From a bacterium UBP2_UBA4780 (GTDB lineage: Bacteria; Edwardsbacteria; AC1; EtOH8), in the NCBI GenBank assembly GCA_002403115.1, contig DHHE01000123.1, positions 4,759 through 36,115 of the forward strand: 31,357 nt of DNA, read 5' to 3'. Shown piece by piece: positions 24,972 to 31,357 of this stretch; positions within the stretch are counted from its first letter, which is position 1; each line of letters opens with the position of its first letter. The translations under genes and the position numbers were made by a program. A model generated the notes under the pieces. That model saw nothing but the letters and a program-made list of their open reading frames with translations, did no database searches and was not told where the DNA came from.

Positions 24972-25350
24972 GCTCTTCATCCTCTACATAGCAGACCAGA
25001 AACGCTCGCGCGAGTTCTACAAGCACCTGCTCAAGCTGAATCCCAGCCTGGACGAGCCGGGGATGACCGAGTTCACCCTGCCCGGCGGGGCCAAGATCGG
25101 CCTGATGCCGGAGAAGAGCATCGCCCGCATCCTGGGCGACGGCGTCCCCAGCCCGGCCAGCGGCCGCGGCATCCCCCGCTGCGAGATCTACCTGAGGGTG
25201 GACAACCCCAAGCTCCACCTCAACCGGGCGCTGTCGGGAGGGGCCAGGCTGCTCAGCCCCCTGCAGCCGCGGGCCTGGGGGGACGAGGCGGCCTACGTGG
25301 CAGACCCCGACGGGCACGTCATCGCCCTGGCCCGGACCCTGCCGCGGTGA
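24970..25350 (+). CDS. VOC (glyoxalase/dioxygenase-fold) protein
   Basis: 126 residues. The fold is one pair of beta-alpha-beta-beta-beta modules. It starts FILYIADQKRSREFYKHLLKLNP, has the TEFTLPGGAKIGLMP strand, a CEIYLRVDNPKLHLNRALSGGARLLSP middle part, and ends AAYVADPDGHVIALARTLP, the usual VOC finish with the metal-ligand region. VOC proteins include glyoxalases, dioxygenases and antibiotic-resistance proteins; the substrate is unknown. Composition is GC-rich like the host. The ATG directly follows the stop of the AT-rich gene (24969), so any native upstream region has been displaced and translation may now depend on GAGGAAG inside the foreign gene. Confidence 0.85.
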   Translation: MLFILYIADQKRSREFYKHLLKLNPSLDEPGMTEFTLPGGAKIGLMPEKSIARILGDGVPSPASGRGIPRCEIYLRVDNPKLHLNRALSGGARLLSPLQPRAWGDEAAYVADPDGHVIALARTLPR

Positions 25351-25360
25351 CTTTGAAAGC

Positions 25361-25571
25361 CGTCATTCTGAGCCCGGCCCCTTGCCGTACTCTTGAAGAA
25401 TCTGATCTGGATTCTTCGGTGGTCAGGCAGGAAGTCATCCTCAGAATGACGTGATTGAAAGTCAATAGAATTATACCACAGGGTCTAATAGAGATCCGCT
25501 CCGTGCCCGGGCTTCGAAGGATCCAGCCGGATTCTTCGGAAGCGGGGCAGGATGCCTGGCTCAGAATGACG
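25361..25571. repeat. Dispersed palindromic repeat, two diverged copies offset by 120 bases
   Basis: In the 248-base non-coding gap 25351-25598. Copy 1 has perfect 12-base outer arms CGTCATTCTGAG (25361-25372) and CTCAGAATGACG (25440-25451), and inner arms GAAGAATC (25395-25402) and GATTCTTC (25410-25417). Copy 2 keeps the inner palindrome (GAAGGATCC 25516-25524, GGATTCTTC 25529-25537) and the right arm CTCAGAATGACG (25560-25571) but has lost the left arm. Homologous points of the two copies are exactly 120 bases apart. Elements with GTCATTCTGAG/CTCAGAATGAC ends are, to my knowledge, frequent intergenic repeats in many bacterial genomes and resemble non-autonomous REP/MITE-like units. Confidence 0.8.
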
Positions 25572-25584
25572 TGGCTGAATAGAT
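25571..25584 (+). repeat. 14-base direct repeat, copy 2
   Basis: GTGGCTGAATAGAT, identical to 24958-24971, begins on the last base of the palindromic repeat and leads into the AT-rich leader of the flavoprotein gene. Confidence 0.55.
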
Positions 25585-25598
25585 AAACAAAAACAGAG

Positions 25599-26150
25599 AT
25601 GCGCATCGCCATTCTCAACGGCAACCCGGACCCGGCCAACCTCAGGTTCGACGGCTGGCTCAAGAGCCTGTCCGACCTGCTGCGGGCCAAGAACCACCAG
25701 GTGACCCTGCTGACCCTGCGGGCCCTGGACATCGCCTATTGCACCGGGTGCTGGGGCTGCTGGGTGAAGACGCCGGGCCGGTGCCTCAACGAGGACGGGT
25801 CGCGCGAGGTCTGCCGGGCCTGGGTGAACTCGGAGCTGCTGCTGCTGGCCTCGCCCCTGAAGATGGGCTTCGTCACCGCCCTCCTCAAGAGCGCCCTGGA
25901 CAAGCTGATCCCGGTGGGCCTGCCCTACATCGGCACCCGCCAGGGCGAGTGTTGCCACCAACCGAGGTATCCCAAGTCGCCGAAGCTGGCGGCCCTGCTG
26001 GAGCCGGAGGACGGCGGCGACGCCGGTGACATCGAGATCACCCGGGCCATACTGGAGCGGAACGCCAGGAATTTTAAGAGCGAGCTGCGGTTCGTGCTGA
26101 CAGCCGACCGGCCGGTGGAGGAGGCCGCCGATGCGGTTGACCGCGTTTAA
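25599..26150 (+). CDS. Flavodoxin-fold NAD(P)H oxidoreductase with possible Fe-S cysteine cluster
   Basis: 183 residues. The FMN-reductase start MRIAILNGNPDPANLRFDGW places the phosphate-binding loop at the N-terminus. A cysteine motif C48-x2-C51-x2-C54-x7-C62 follows in YCTGCWGCWVKTPGRC. This spacing equals the compact 4Fe-4S motif of iron-sulfur flavoproteins (Isf), so the protein may carry FMN plus a cluster. A LLLASPLKMGFVTALLKSALDK segment matches the flavin-binding loop of this family. The electron donor and acceptor are unknown. Its stop lies inside the next gene (20-base overlap), indicating coupled expression with a second flavoprotein. Confidence 0.8.
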   Translation: MRIAILNGNPDPANLRFDGWLKSLSDLLRAKNHQVTLLTLRALDIAYCTGCWGCWVKTPGRCLNEDGSREVCRAWVNSELLLLASPLKMGFVTALLKSALDKLIPVGLPYIGTRQGECCHQPRYPKSPKLAALLEPEDGGDAGDIEITRAILERNARNFKSELRFVLTADRPVEEAADAVDRV

Positions 26151-26820
26151 CGGCTCGCCCCGCGGGGCGACGGGCAACACCGCCCGGATGCTGGAGCAGT
26201 TCCTGGCCGGGTTCAACTCGGTCCCGGGGAACTCGGCGGAGGCCCGGTTCCTGTGCCGGACCAGGGAGATGGACGAGCACCTCAAGGCCTACGCCCAGTC
26301 CGAGCGGGTGTTGCTGGCCTTTCCGCTGTACGTGGACTCGATGCCGGCCGCGGTCAAGGCCTTCATCGAGGAACTGGAGCCGTTCTGCGGGAGGGAGGGC
26401 AATCCGCCGCTGCTGTTCCTGGTCCACTCCGGCTTCCCCGAGGCATCGCACTCCCGGCCGGTGGAGAGGTATCTGGCGAAGCTGGCCAAGAGGCTGGGCT
26501 GCGTGAACAAGGGCACGATCATCAAGCCGGGATCCGAGGGCCTTCGCCACCTGCCCGAGGACATGAACCGGAAGCTGTTCGGGCGCCTGCGGGAGCTGGG
26601 ATGCGTCTTCGGGAGCGAGGACAGGCTGGAAGCAAGGATCGTGAAGCAGCTGGCCAAGCCCGAGAGGTTCAACCCGGTCCAGATGGCGGTGTTTGCGGCG
26701 ATGAGGCTCCTGGGGATCACCAACCGGTATTGGGACGCGATGCTGAGGAAGAACAACGCCTACGAGAAACGGTTCGACCGGCCCTATGCCGAAGATGCAG
26801 ACAAGAGACCGGGTCCATGA
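26131..26820 (+). CDS. Flavodoxin-fold NAD(P)H-dependent oxidoreductase, second of a pair
   Basis: 229 residues. MRLTAFNGSPRGATGNTARML is a typical FMN phosphate loop, and the AFPLYVDSMPAAVKAFIEEL stretch matches the flavin-binding loop of the NADPH:FMN reductase family. It lacks the cysteine cluster of its upstream partner. The C-terminal ~70 residues are an added helical extension. The gene overlaps the previous one by 20 bases and the next by four (ATGA), so the three form one transcription unit. The pair may work as an electron-transfer couple or heterodimer. Confidence 0.82.
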   Translation: MRLTAFNGSPRGATGNTARMLEQFLAGFNSVPGNSAEARFLCRTREMDEHLKAYAQSERVLLAFPLYVDSMPAAVKAFIEELEPFCGREGNPPLLFLVHSGFPEASHSRPVERYLAKLAKRLGCVNKGTIIKPGSEGLRHLPEDMNRKLFGRLRELGCVFGSEDRLEARIVKQLAKPERFNPVQMAVFAAMRLLGITNRYWDAMLRKNNAYEKRFDRPYAEDADKRPGP

Positions 26821-27506
26821 GAATAACGGCCATCGCTTTCTTGATTCCGGCGCTCTGCGCCGTTGCTCAGGCCCAGCCGGACGACCCCTGCCTCGAGTAT
26901 CTTAAAAAACCGACCGCGGAGGGCTACCGGGCGGCCCGGTCCCACCTGGATTCGATGCTATCTATAAATAGCAGCGAACGCAAGGCCCTGCTCTACTCGG
27001 CCTTGGTGGACCAGGCCAACCTGGCGGCCCAGATGGACAGGCTCTACGGCCTGAGGGATTCGCTCGAAGGCAAACACCTGTTCGGGCTGGCCAACCTGAT
27101 GCTGGAGACGGGGGACTTCCGGAGGTCGATAGACCTTTACCGGAAGCTCAACGTCCAGACGCCCAAGTGGTCATGCCCCTGGCGGCACAAGGGCGAGGCG
27201 CTCTACCGGCTGGGGGACCTGGCCGAGTCGGAACAGGCCCTGCTCAAAGCGGTGGAGACCCGGCCCACCCACTACGACGCCTGGGTCTGGCTGGCCAGGG
27301 TCCAAAGGGACATGGGCAAGCGCAAGGAGGCGCTGGCCTCCATCAAAAAGGCGTTCGAGAACAAGCATAAGGACATCGAGGACCCCGAGGAGGAGCTCGC
27401 CGCCGGCGAGGACGTGAAGCTGCTCGACGAGATACTGGTCTTAAACGGGGTCAAGCCGGGCAAGCTGGCGGCGGAGAGGGAGAGGATAATTTCAAAAGAG
27501 AAATGA
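26817..27506 (+). CDS. Exported TPR-repeat protein
   Basis: 229 residues from ATG 26817, chosen because it forms an ATGA overlap and starts a signal peptide (MRITAIAFLIPALCAVAQAQ); the frame is open further upstream only as a shadow of the oxidoreductase. TPR-like helices follow: HLFGLANLMLETGDFRRSIDLYRKLN, WRHKGEALYRLGDLAESEQALLKAVET and YDAWVWLARVQRDMGKRKEALASIKKAFE. Probably a periplasmic adaptor. It is the last GC-rich gene before the second AT-rich island; the stop is 12 bases from the methyltransferase start. Confidence 0.85.
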   Translation: MRITAIAFLIPALCAVAQAQPDDPCLEYLKKPTAEGYRAARSHLDSMLSINSSERKALLYSALVDQANLAAQMDRLYGLRDSLEGKHLFGLANLMLETGDFRRSIDLYRKLNVQTPKWSCPWRHKGEALYRLGDLAESEQALLKAVETRPTHYDAWVWLARVQRDMGKRKEALASIKKAFENKHKDIEDPEEELAAGEDVKLLDEILVLNGVKPGKLAAERERIISKEK

Positions 27507-27518
27507 TTATTTAGCGCA

Positions 27519-28814
27519 ATGGCTCAAAATCACAAAATAATTATTGGCGATTCTCGTTGCATGAGGGAAGTAGGTGACCAATCAGTTCATTTGGTCATTA
27601 CTTCACCCCCATATTGGCAGCTTAAAGACTATGGCCATAAAGATCAAATTGGATTCGACGACACATATGAAAAATACATCAACAATTTGAGTCTCGTTTG
27701 GAACGAATGCCATAGAGTACTGCATCCAGGTTGTAAGCTGTGCATAAACATCGGTGACCAGTTTGCGCGGTCCGTCTATTACGGAAGGTACAAGATAATA
27801 CCCATAAGAACTGAGATAATCAAATTTTGCGAGACAATAGGTTTTGACTACATGGGCGCTATAATATGGCAGAAAGTAACGACCTGCAACACATCGGGCG
27901 GCGCCTCTATAATGGGGTCATATCTTACGCCAAGAAACGGCATTTTGAAAATCGACTATGAGTTTATCCTTATTTTTAAAAAGTACGGAAAAGACCCGAA
28001 AGTTGAATCCGATGTCAGGGTAAAATCAAAACTTTCGCCAGAGGAATGGAACGAGTATTTTTCCGGCCATTGGAACTTTGCCGGGGAAAAGCAAAACGGC
28101 CATTTGGCCATGTTCCCGGAGGAATTGCCGAAGAGACTTATTAAAATGTATAGCTTCGTTGGAGATACGGTCCTTGATCCATTTACTGGCAGCGGCACTA
28201 CAAATCTGTCAGCATCAAATCTCAACAGAAATTCCATTGGTTATGAGATCAATGCCGATTTTATTAATGTCATCAAAGAAAAATTAAAATGTTCGCAAGG
28301 CGATGTCTTCAACGGTGCACATGTGGACTTTATTGTACAAGAAAATGCGCATAATACCTTTGATGATAAAATCAAGTCGTTGCCGTATATCTTCCACGAT
28401 ACGGTAAAGATCGAAAGAAAAATAGACCCAAAGAAGATGCAATTTGGCTCGAAGATAGATAATAACTCGGTTGAAAGAGAAGAATACTTTACAGTAAAGG
28501 AAATCATAAGCCCTGAATTACTGAAACTCAGCAATGATATAACAATCCGTTTGATAGGTGTAAAGGAAGACAAGGAACTAAATGGTAAAGCCGTGGATTA
28601 TTTAACGAGGAAAATCAAGGGAAACAAAATATTTATTAAATATGACAGAGATAAATACGACGAGAATAACAACATGATGGCTTATGTCTATTTGAAAAAT
28701 AAAACTTTTATTAACGCACACTTGTTAAAAAAGGGGCTTGTCCGGGTGGATACTTCACGAGAGTATAAATACATTAACAAATTTAGGCTTATAGAGAATG
28801 AAAAGAGAGATTAA
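27519..28814 (+). CDS. Beta-class DNA methyltransferase (N4-cytosine or N6-adenine) fused to a degenerate SNase-like domain
   Basis: 431 residues. Motif IV is TSPPYW (28-33) and precedes motif I, DPFTGSGTT (220-228), the order of beta-class amino-methyltransferases; SPPYW is common in N4-cytosine enzymes. Residues about 338-425 form an OB-fold staphylococcal-nuclease-like domain: ITIRLIGVKEDKELNGKAV, then DENNNMMAYVYLKNKTFINAHLLKKGLVRVD. Against S. aureus nuclease, R35 is kept (R344), but D40, E43 and R87 correspond to K349, K352 and N385, so nuclease activity is unlikely and DNA or protein binding is more plausible. It protects host DNA from the endonuclease encoded next, which overlaps it by 17 bases. 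No clear Shine-Dalgarno is present. Confidence 0.88.
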   Translation: MAQNHKIIIGDSRCMREVGDQSVHLVITSPPYWQLKDYGHKDQIGFDDTYEKYINNLSLVWNECHRVLHPGCKLCINIGDQFARSVYYGRYKIIPIRTEIIKFCETIGFDYMGAIIWQKVTTCNTSGGASIMGSYLTPRNGILKIDYEFILIFKKYGKDPKVESDVRVKSKLSPEEWNEYFSGHWNFAGEKQNGHLAMFPEELPKRLIKMYSFVGDTVLDPFTGSGTTNLSASNLNRNSIGYEINADFINVIKEKLKCSQGDVFNGAHVDFIVQENAHNTFDDKIKSLPYIFHDTVKIERKIDPKKMQFGSKIDNNSVEREEYFTVKEIISPELLKLSNDITIRLIGVKEDKELNGKAVDYLTRKIKGNKIFIKYDRDKYDENNNMMAYVYLKNKTFINAHLLKKGLVRVDTSREYKYINKFRLIENEKRD

Positions 28815-29505
28815 AAGACACTCCAAGGACTTTGGCAGCAAAGAAAAAGTCCTAAATTATGCCTGCCAGACTTATCAATTATCTCGACCCAACAAAGTGG
28901 GTGCGGTTATGGCGTTGATAAGAGAATGCCAGCCTAAATCATTGGAAGAGTGGGAAAGATGGTATTTTGAAAAAGCAAAAACAGAGGGAAAGGCTCCCTT
29001 AAAAATAACCGAAGAAACGATAAAAGAATTGGGTGAAAGGCTTTACACTAAAATCACTGAGATCGTAATTCCCGAATGGCAAGAAGCTTTCAAGAATTTA
29101 ACACTTCAAGACTGCGTAGACTACATTTACAATCTTACAATACACCGAACTTATGATGGTTTTATTCGAGAAAAATTGGTGACAACCGAAGGGCTGGGAA
29201 AACGCTTTCCCGGTATACGCTTTGAAGAATCTGACCCTCAATTGGATCATGCAGGGGATATAGATTATATAGGTTGGGTTGGATCAAAGGCATTCGGTAT
29301 CCAGATAAAGCCGGTTACTTCCAAGGCCAATTTTGGCAACTATTCTGCATCAGAGAGAATGAAGGCAAGTTTTGAAAGTTTTACAGATAAGTATGGAGGA
29401 AAGGTTTTCATTATATATAGTTTGGATGGAGAAGTCGGCAATAAAGAAGTGTTTGTTGAAATTGAGAAGGAAATCGCACGATTAAATAAATCTACGGCAA
29501 GGTGA
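28798..29505 (+). CDS. MjaI-family-like type II restriction endonuclease
   Basis: 235 residues. The pattern resembles the MjaI family: SRPNKVGAVMALIRECQPKSLEEWERWYFEKA (about 29-60), a helix with TKITEIVIPEWQEAF, the LTIHRTYDGF turn near 113, and a catalytic core GDIDYIGWVGSKAFGIQIKP with D154/D156 and Q169-x-K171 (a PD-(D/E)XK variant with Q in place of E). MjaI itself is reported to cut CTAG; specificity here is not predictable from sequence. It follows the methyltransferase with a 17-base overlap, the normal arrangement of a type II system. Recognition is by remembered motif layout, so a related family is possible. Confidence 0.7.
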   Translation: MKREIKRHSKDFGSKEKVLNYACQTYQLSRPNKVGAVMALIRECQPKSLEEWERWYFEKAKTEGKAPLKITEETIKELGERLYTKITEIVIPEWQEAFKNLTLQDCVDYIYNLTIHRTYDGFIREKLVTTEGLGKRFPGIRFEESDPQLDHAGDIDYIGWVGSKAFGIQIKPVTSKANFGNYSASERMKASFESFTDKYGGKVFIIYSLDGEVGNKEVFVEIEKEIARLNKSTAR

Positions 29506-29507
29506 AA

Positions 29508-30209
29508 ATGGTAAATAGTAAAATAAACCAAGAACAATCTCTTATTGTGCTTGAAAGAAAGCTTTCTCTTTGCGCATTGGAAAAAGAGTTAACCGCATTA
29601 ACGCGAATGCCGGAAGGTGAAATCAACCTGTTTGAGATACTGAAAATTGACAAAGAGGCGCAGCTATCGACACTTTTGGCACATCTATTCAACTGGGGGA
29701 ACAAGGTTTCAGTTGGAGATCGATTTCTAAACGATTTCATCATGCTTACGCTTGGACGGCCATTTATGGTCGGTTCCGATTACGATGTTAGCGTAGAGGT
29801 TCATGTCACTGATGAAGCACGAGTAAAAGCAAGAAGGCCGGACATCGTCATCGAGTCAGATGAGAAGGTAATATGCGTTGAAAATAAAATCCACCCTTCC
29901 GCATCGCGTCAACGGCAAATACAAGAAACTGTGAATTACATCATCAATAAGAAAGATTGGTTGGAGAAGCGGAAGGCTTATCTATATCTGGCGCCAAGGA
30001 CGGACAAACAGTGGCTGCTGGACGAAACAGAAGAAACAAGCGCTCGATATGGCAAGCAATGCGTTGTAAAACAGGTTTATTGGTCCAGTCTCGTCGGTTT
30101 ATTAGATAAGTACTTGCGCATAGTGCCGCGCGACACCCGGTTGCATTTTGTTCTTTCGGATTTGTTGATCACGATTGAGAAGGAGATAGACAATGACAAT
30201 CAGCGCTGA
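29508..30209 (+). CDS. PD-(D/E)XK nuclease superfamily protein (PDDEXK_4-like)
   Basis: 233 residues from ATG 29508; GTG 29502 is an alternative and would overlap the upstream stop. The N-terminal helix has the family's conserved glutamate in KEAQLSTLLAHLFNW (E50). The catalytic core is RRPDIVIESDEKVICVENKI, giving P111-D112 and E125-N126-K127, followed by the QRQIQETVNYI helix with a conserved glutamine. This is the standard PDDEXK_4 layout, frequent in defence islands and orphan nucleases. In a locus that already has a cognate endonuclease, it is a second nuclease of unclear target. It overlaps the next gene by 17 bases. Confidence 0.85.
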   Translation: MVNSKINQEQSLIVLERKLSLCALEKELTALTRMPEGEINLFEILKIDKEAQLSTLLAHLFNWGNKVSVGDRFLNDFIMLTLGRPFMVGSDYDVSVEVHVTDEARVKARRPDIVIESDEKVICVENKIHPSASRQRQIQETVNYIINKKDWLEKRKAYLYLAPRTDKQWLLDETEETSARYGKQCVVKQVYWSSLVGLLDKYLRIVPRDTRLHFVLSDLLITIEKEIDNDNQR

Positions 30210-30750
30210 CAGAAACCAGGATGTGTCTTTCGAACAATACTGTCCTAAAGATACAATACAGAGATTAGCAAAACTGTATTTCGACTATGGGTATCAGATT
30301 GAAACGTTAATAGGCAAATCAGCGCAAAACTACATGGCCGAAGTTGTGAAAATATTACATAAATTATGTGATACAATTAAAACTGAAACAAAAGATTATA
30401 AGTACGTCAAACAGAAGAAAAACACTTACATAGAGTATTTGTATCCAAAAACAGGACAGACGAAGATATACATACAAGCTGTTTTTGACGATCCTTCAAA
30501 AATATCCTCCAGGCCATCTATCTGTGTCACTATAAACAATAAGGTGAAAAACAAAATAAATATTATTAAGGCTTTGGAAAATAAAATTAGAAAACAAAAT
30601 TTCATTGAGTTTGATAGTCGAACATTGTATCTGGTCTGCGATGTTGACTTAAAGAAAGTGCCGATCAGCAAGGTGTCAGAAGTGATGTTTGAAGATTTAA
30701 AGTACGTGATTAATTCAGTGAACGAAGTAAGAAAATTACTTGACGGCTAA
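30193..30750 (+). CDS. Unrecognised 185-residue protein of the restriction island
   Basis: I do not recognise this protein. It is lysine-rich with no signal peptide, membrane helix or metal motif. The N-terminal part (about 18-65) looks helical; the middle has a beta hairpin (NTYIEYLYPKTGQTKIYIQAVFDD), then IRKQNFIEFDSRTLYLVCDVDL and a C-terminal helix, an alpha/beta arrangement of about domain size. It starts inside the PDDEXK_4 gene (17-base overlap) and ends 11 bases before purH. Translational coupling suggests it works with the preceding nuclease, perhaps as an inhibitor, specificity subunit or sensor. AT-rich codon use matches the island. Confidence 0.55.
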   Translation: MTISADRNQDVSFEQYCPKDTIQRLAKLYFDYGYQIETLIGKSAQNYMAEVVKILHKLCDTIKTETKDYKYVKQKKNTYIEYLYPKTGQTKIYIQAVFDDPSKISSRPSICVTINNKVKNKINIIKALENKIRKQNFIEFDSRTLYLVCDVDLKKVPISKVSEVMFEDLKYVINSVNEVRKLLDG

Positions 30751-30761
30751 GGTGACCACCC

Positions 30762-31357
30762 TTGAATAAAAAAAAGCGCGCCATCATCTCGGTCTACGAC
30801 AAAGCGGGGATCGACGAGTTCGCCAGGGACCTGGTTTCCCTGGGCTTCGAGATAGTCTCCTCGGGCGGCACCGCCCGCTTCCTGCGGGGCAAGGGCGTGG
30901 CCGTCACCGACGTCGAGCAGGTGACCGGGTTCCCCGAGATGCTGGACGGCCGGGTGAAGACGCTGCACCCCAAGATCCACGGGGGGATACTGGCCCGGCG
31001 CGAGCTTCCCGACCACATGGCCCAGCTGGAGAAGCACGGCGTCGCCCCGGTCGACGTGGCGGCCGTCAACCTCTACCCCTTCGCCGAGGTCAGGCGCAAG
31101 CCGGGGGCCACCGAGGAGGAGATCGTGGAGAACATCGACATCGGGGGCCCTTCGCTGGTGCGCTCGGCGGCCAAGAACCACCAGTCGGTGGCGGTGGCCA
31201 CCCGGCCGGAGCACTATAAACTCATAGTTGACGACCTGAAGAGGCTGGGCGAGGTCTCCCTGGCCGTCAAAAAGGAGCTGGCCCGCCAGGCCTTCCGGCT
31301 TTGCTCGGAGTACGACTCGGACATCGCCGGATACTTCGCGGGCGGCCGGGCGGCCGG
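30762..31357 (+). CDS. purH: Bifunctional AICAR formyltransferase/IMP cyclohydrolase, 5' part, TTG start
   Basis: 198 codons are visible before the window ends. PurH does the last two steps of IMP synthesis; the visible part is the N-terminal MGS-like IMP cyclohydrolase domain. Motifs are RAIISVYDKAGIDEFARDL, IVSSGGTARFLRGKGV, VTGFPEMLDGRVKTLHPKIH, the VAAVNLYPF strand and ENIDIGGPSLVRSAAKNH. The only suitable start is TTG at 30762, preceded by AAGGTGA (30750-30756); the GTG at 30753 runs into a stop after five codons. Composition returns to GC-rich here. The original promoter, if any, has been displaced by the island, so purH may be read through from it. Confidence 0.95.
   Translation, partial: MNKKKRAIISVYDKAGIDEFARDLVSLGFEIVSSGGTARFLRGKGVAVTDVEQVTGFPEMLDGRVKTLHPKIHGGILARRELPDHMAQLEKHGVAPVDVAAVNLYPFAEVRRKPGATEEEIVENIDIGGPSLVRSAAKNHQSVAVATRPEHYKLIVDDLKRLGEVSLAVKKELARQAFRLCSEYDSDIAGYFAGGRAA

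Larger units (their letters stand above)
27507..30755 (+). other. AT-rich island 2 (restriction-modification operon)
   Basis: Abrupt fall in GC from the TPR gene stop (27506) to the bases before purH (30762). It holds four plus-strand genes that overlap or nearly abut. No integrase, transposase or flanking direct repeat was seen. The island sits in the spacer between two host genes. Confidence 0.8.

Noticed and set aside
25351..25598. Small gene in the gap between the VOC and flavoprotein genes
   Set aside because: The gap is filled by palindromic repeats; the frames crossing it have no ribosome site or recognisable product.
26253..26816. N-terminal extension of the second TPR gene
   Set aside because: It is a GC-rich shadow of the oxidoreductase; ATG 26817 starts a signal peptide and forms an ATGA overlap.
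27507..30761. Transposon or integrative element with its own recombinase
   Set aside because: No transposase or integrase gene and no terminal repeats were found at the island edges.
1..31357. CRISPR array
   Set aside because: No regularly spaced direct repeats were seen; the only repeated units are the two palindromic copies near 25361-25571.

Overview
The window is a GC-rich bacterial chromosome segment that is densely coded with mostly clean operons. It carries two sharply bounded AT-rich patches. Two secreted proteins (1-1047 and 14255-16441) end in the PNPF-type, FlgD/Ig-like C-terminal domain typical of cargo in the Fibrobacteres-Chlorobi-Bacteroidetes (FCB) group and allied candidate phyla. 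There is also an outer-membrane beta-barrel protein, a SpoIID/LytB lipoprotein, an archaeal-type cofactor-independent phosphoglycerate mutase and a geranylgeranyl-reductase-family flavoprotein. I infer a Gram-negative member of an FCB-associated candidate phylum, probably from a metagenome. The exact phylum cannot be settled from this sequence.

Layout. (1) 1-1047: 3' part of a secreted protein, then a strong hairpin. (2) 1134-7677, plus strand: a promoter, a long leader that looks like an attenuator, then an ArsB/NhaD-type ion permease, a UspA-like protein, a class III nucleotidyl cyclase, a receiver-GAF-GGDEF diguanylate cyclase, and a small zinc-ribbon/DUF2007-like protein. This links ion transport with cAMP-type and c-di-GMP signalling. 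(3) 7709-7877, minus strand: tRNA-Leu(CAG) with its own near-perfect promoter and terminator; smpB follows on the plus strand. (4) 16489 back to 8338, minus strand: a beta-propeller surface protein, then wecB, a GT4-like glycosyltransferase, a GT-C-like membrane protein, a GT4 glycosyltransferase and a radical SAM/SPASM enzyme. Genes from wecB onward are mostly joined by 4-base ATGA overlaps and form a surface-glycan locus. (5) 16555-19971: reductase, TPR protein, SpoIID-like lipoprotein. (6) 20056-23864: ExeA-like AAA ATPase, PHP phosphoesterase, apgM and a beta-barrel protein.

(7) 23870-30755 is the accessory part. An AT-rich gene encoding a probable EVE-domain plus PD-(D/E)XK nuclease (23881-24969) stands against a GC-rich block: a VOC protein, a dispersed palindromic repeat, two flavodoxin-fold oxidoreductases and a TPR protein. 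A second AT-rich island (27507-30755) then carries a four-gene overlapping operon: a beta-class DNA methyltransferase fused to a degenerate SNase-like domain, an MjaI-type restriction endonuclease, a second PD-(D/E)XK nuclease, and an unrecognised 185-residue protein. The window ends in purH, which uses a TTG start and begins a few bases after the island.

The most interesting material is the pair of defence-type islands, which look horizontally acquired and sit in intergenic spacers without breaking host genes. Next come the cyclase pair with altered regulatory or catalytic residues and the attenuator-like leader before the permease.
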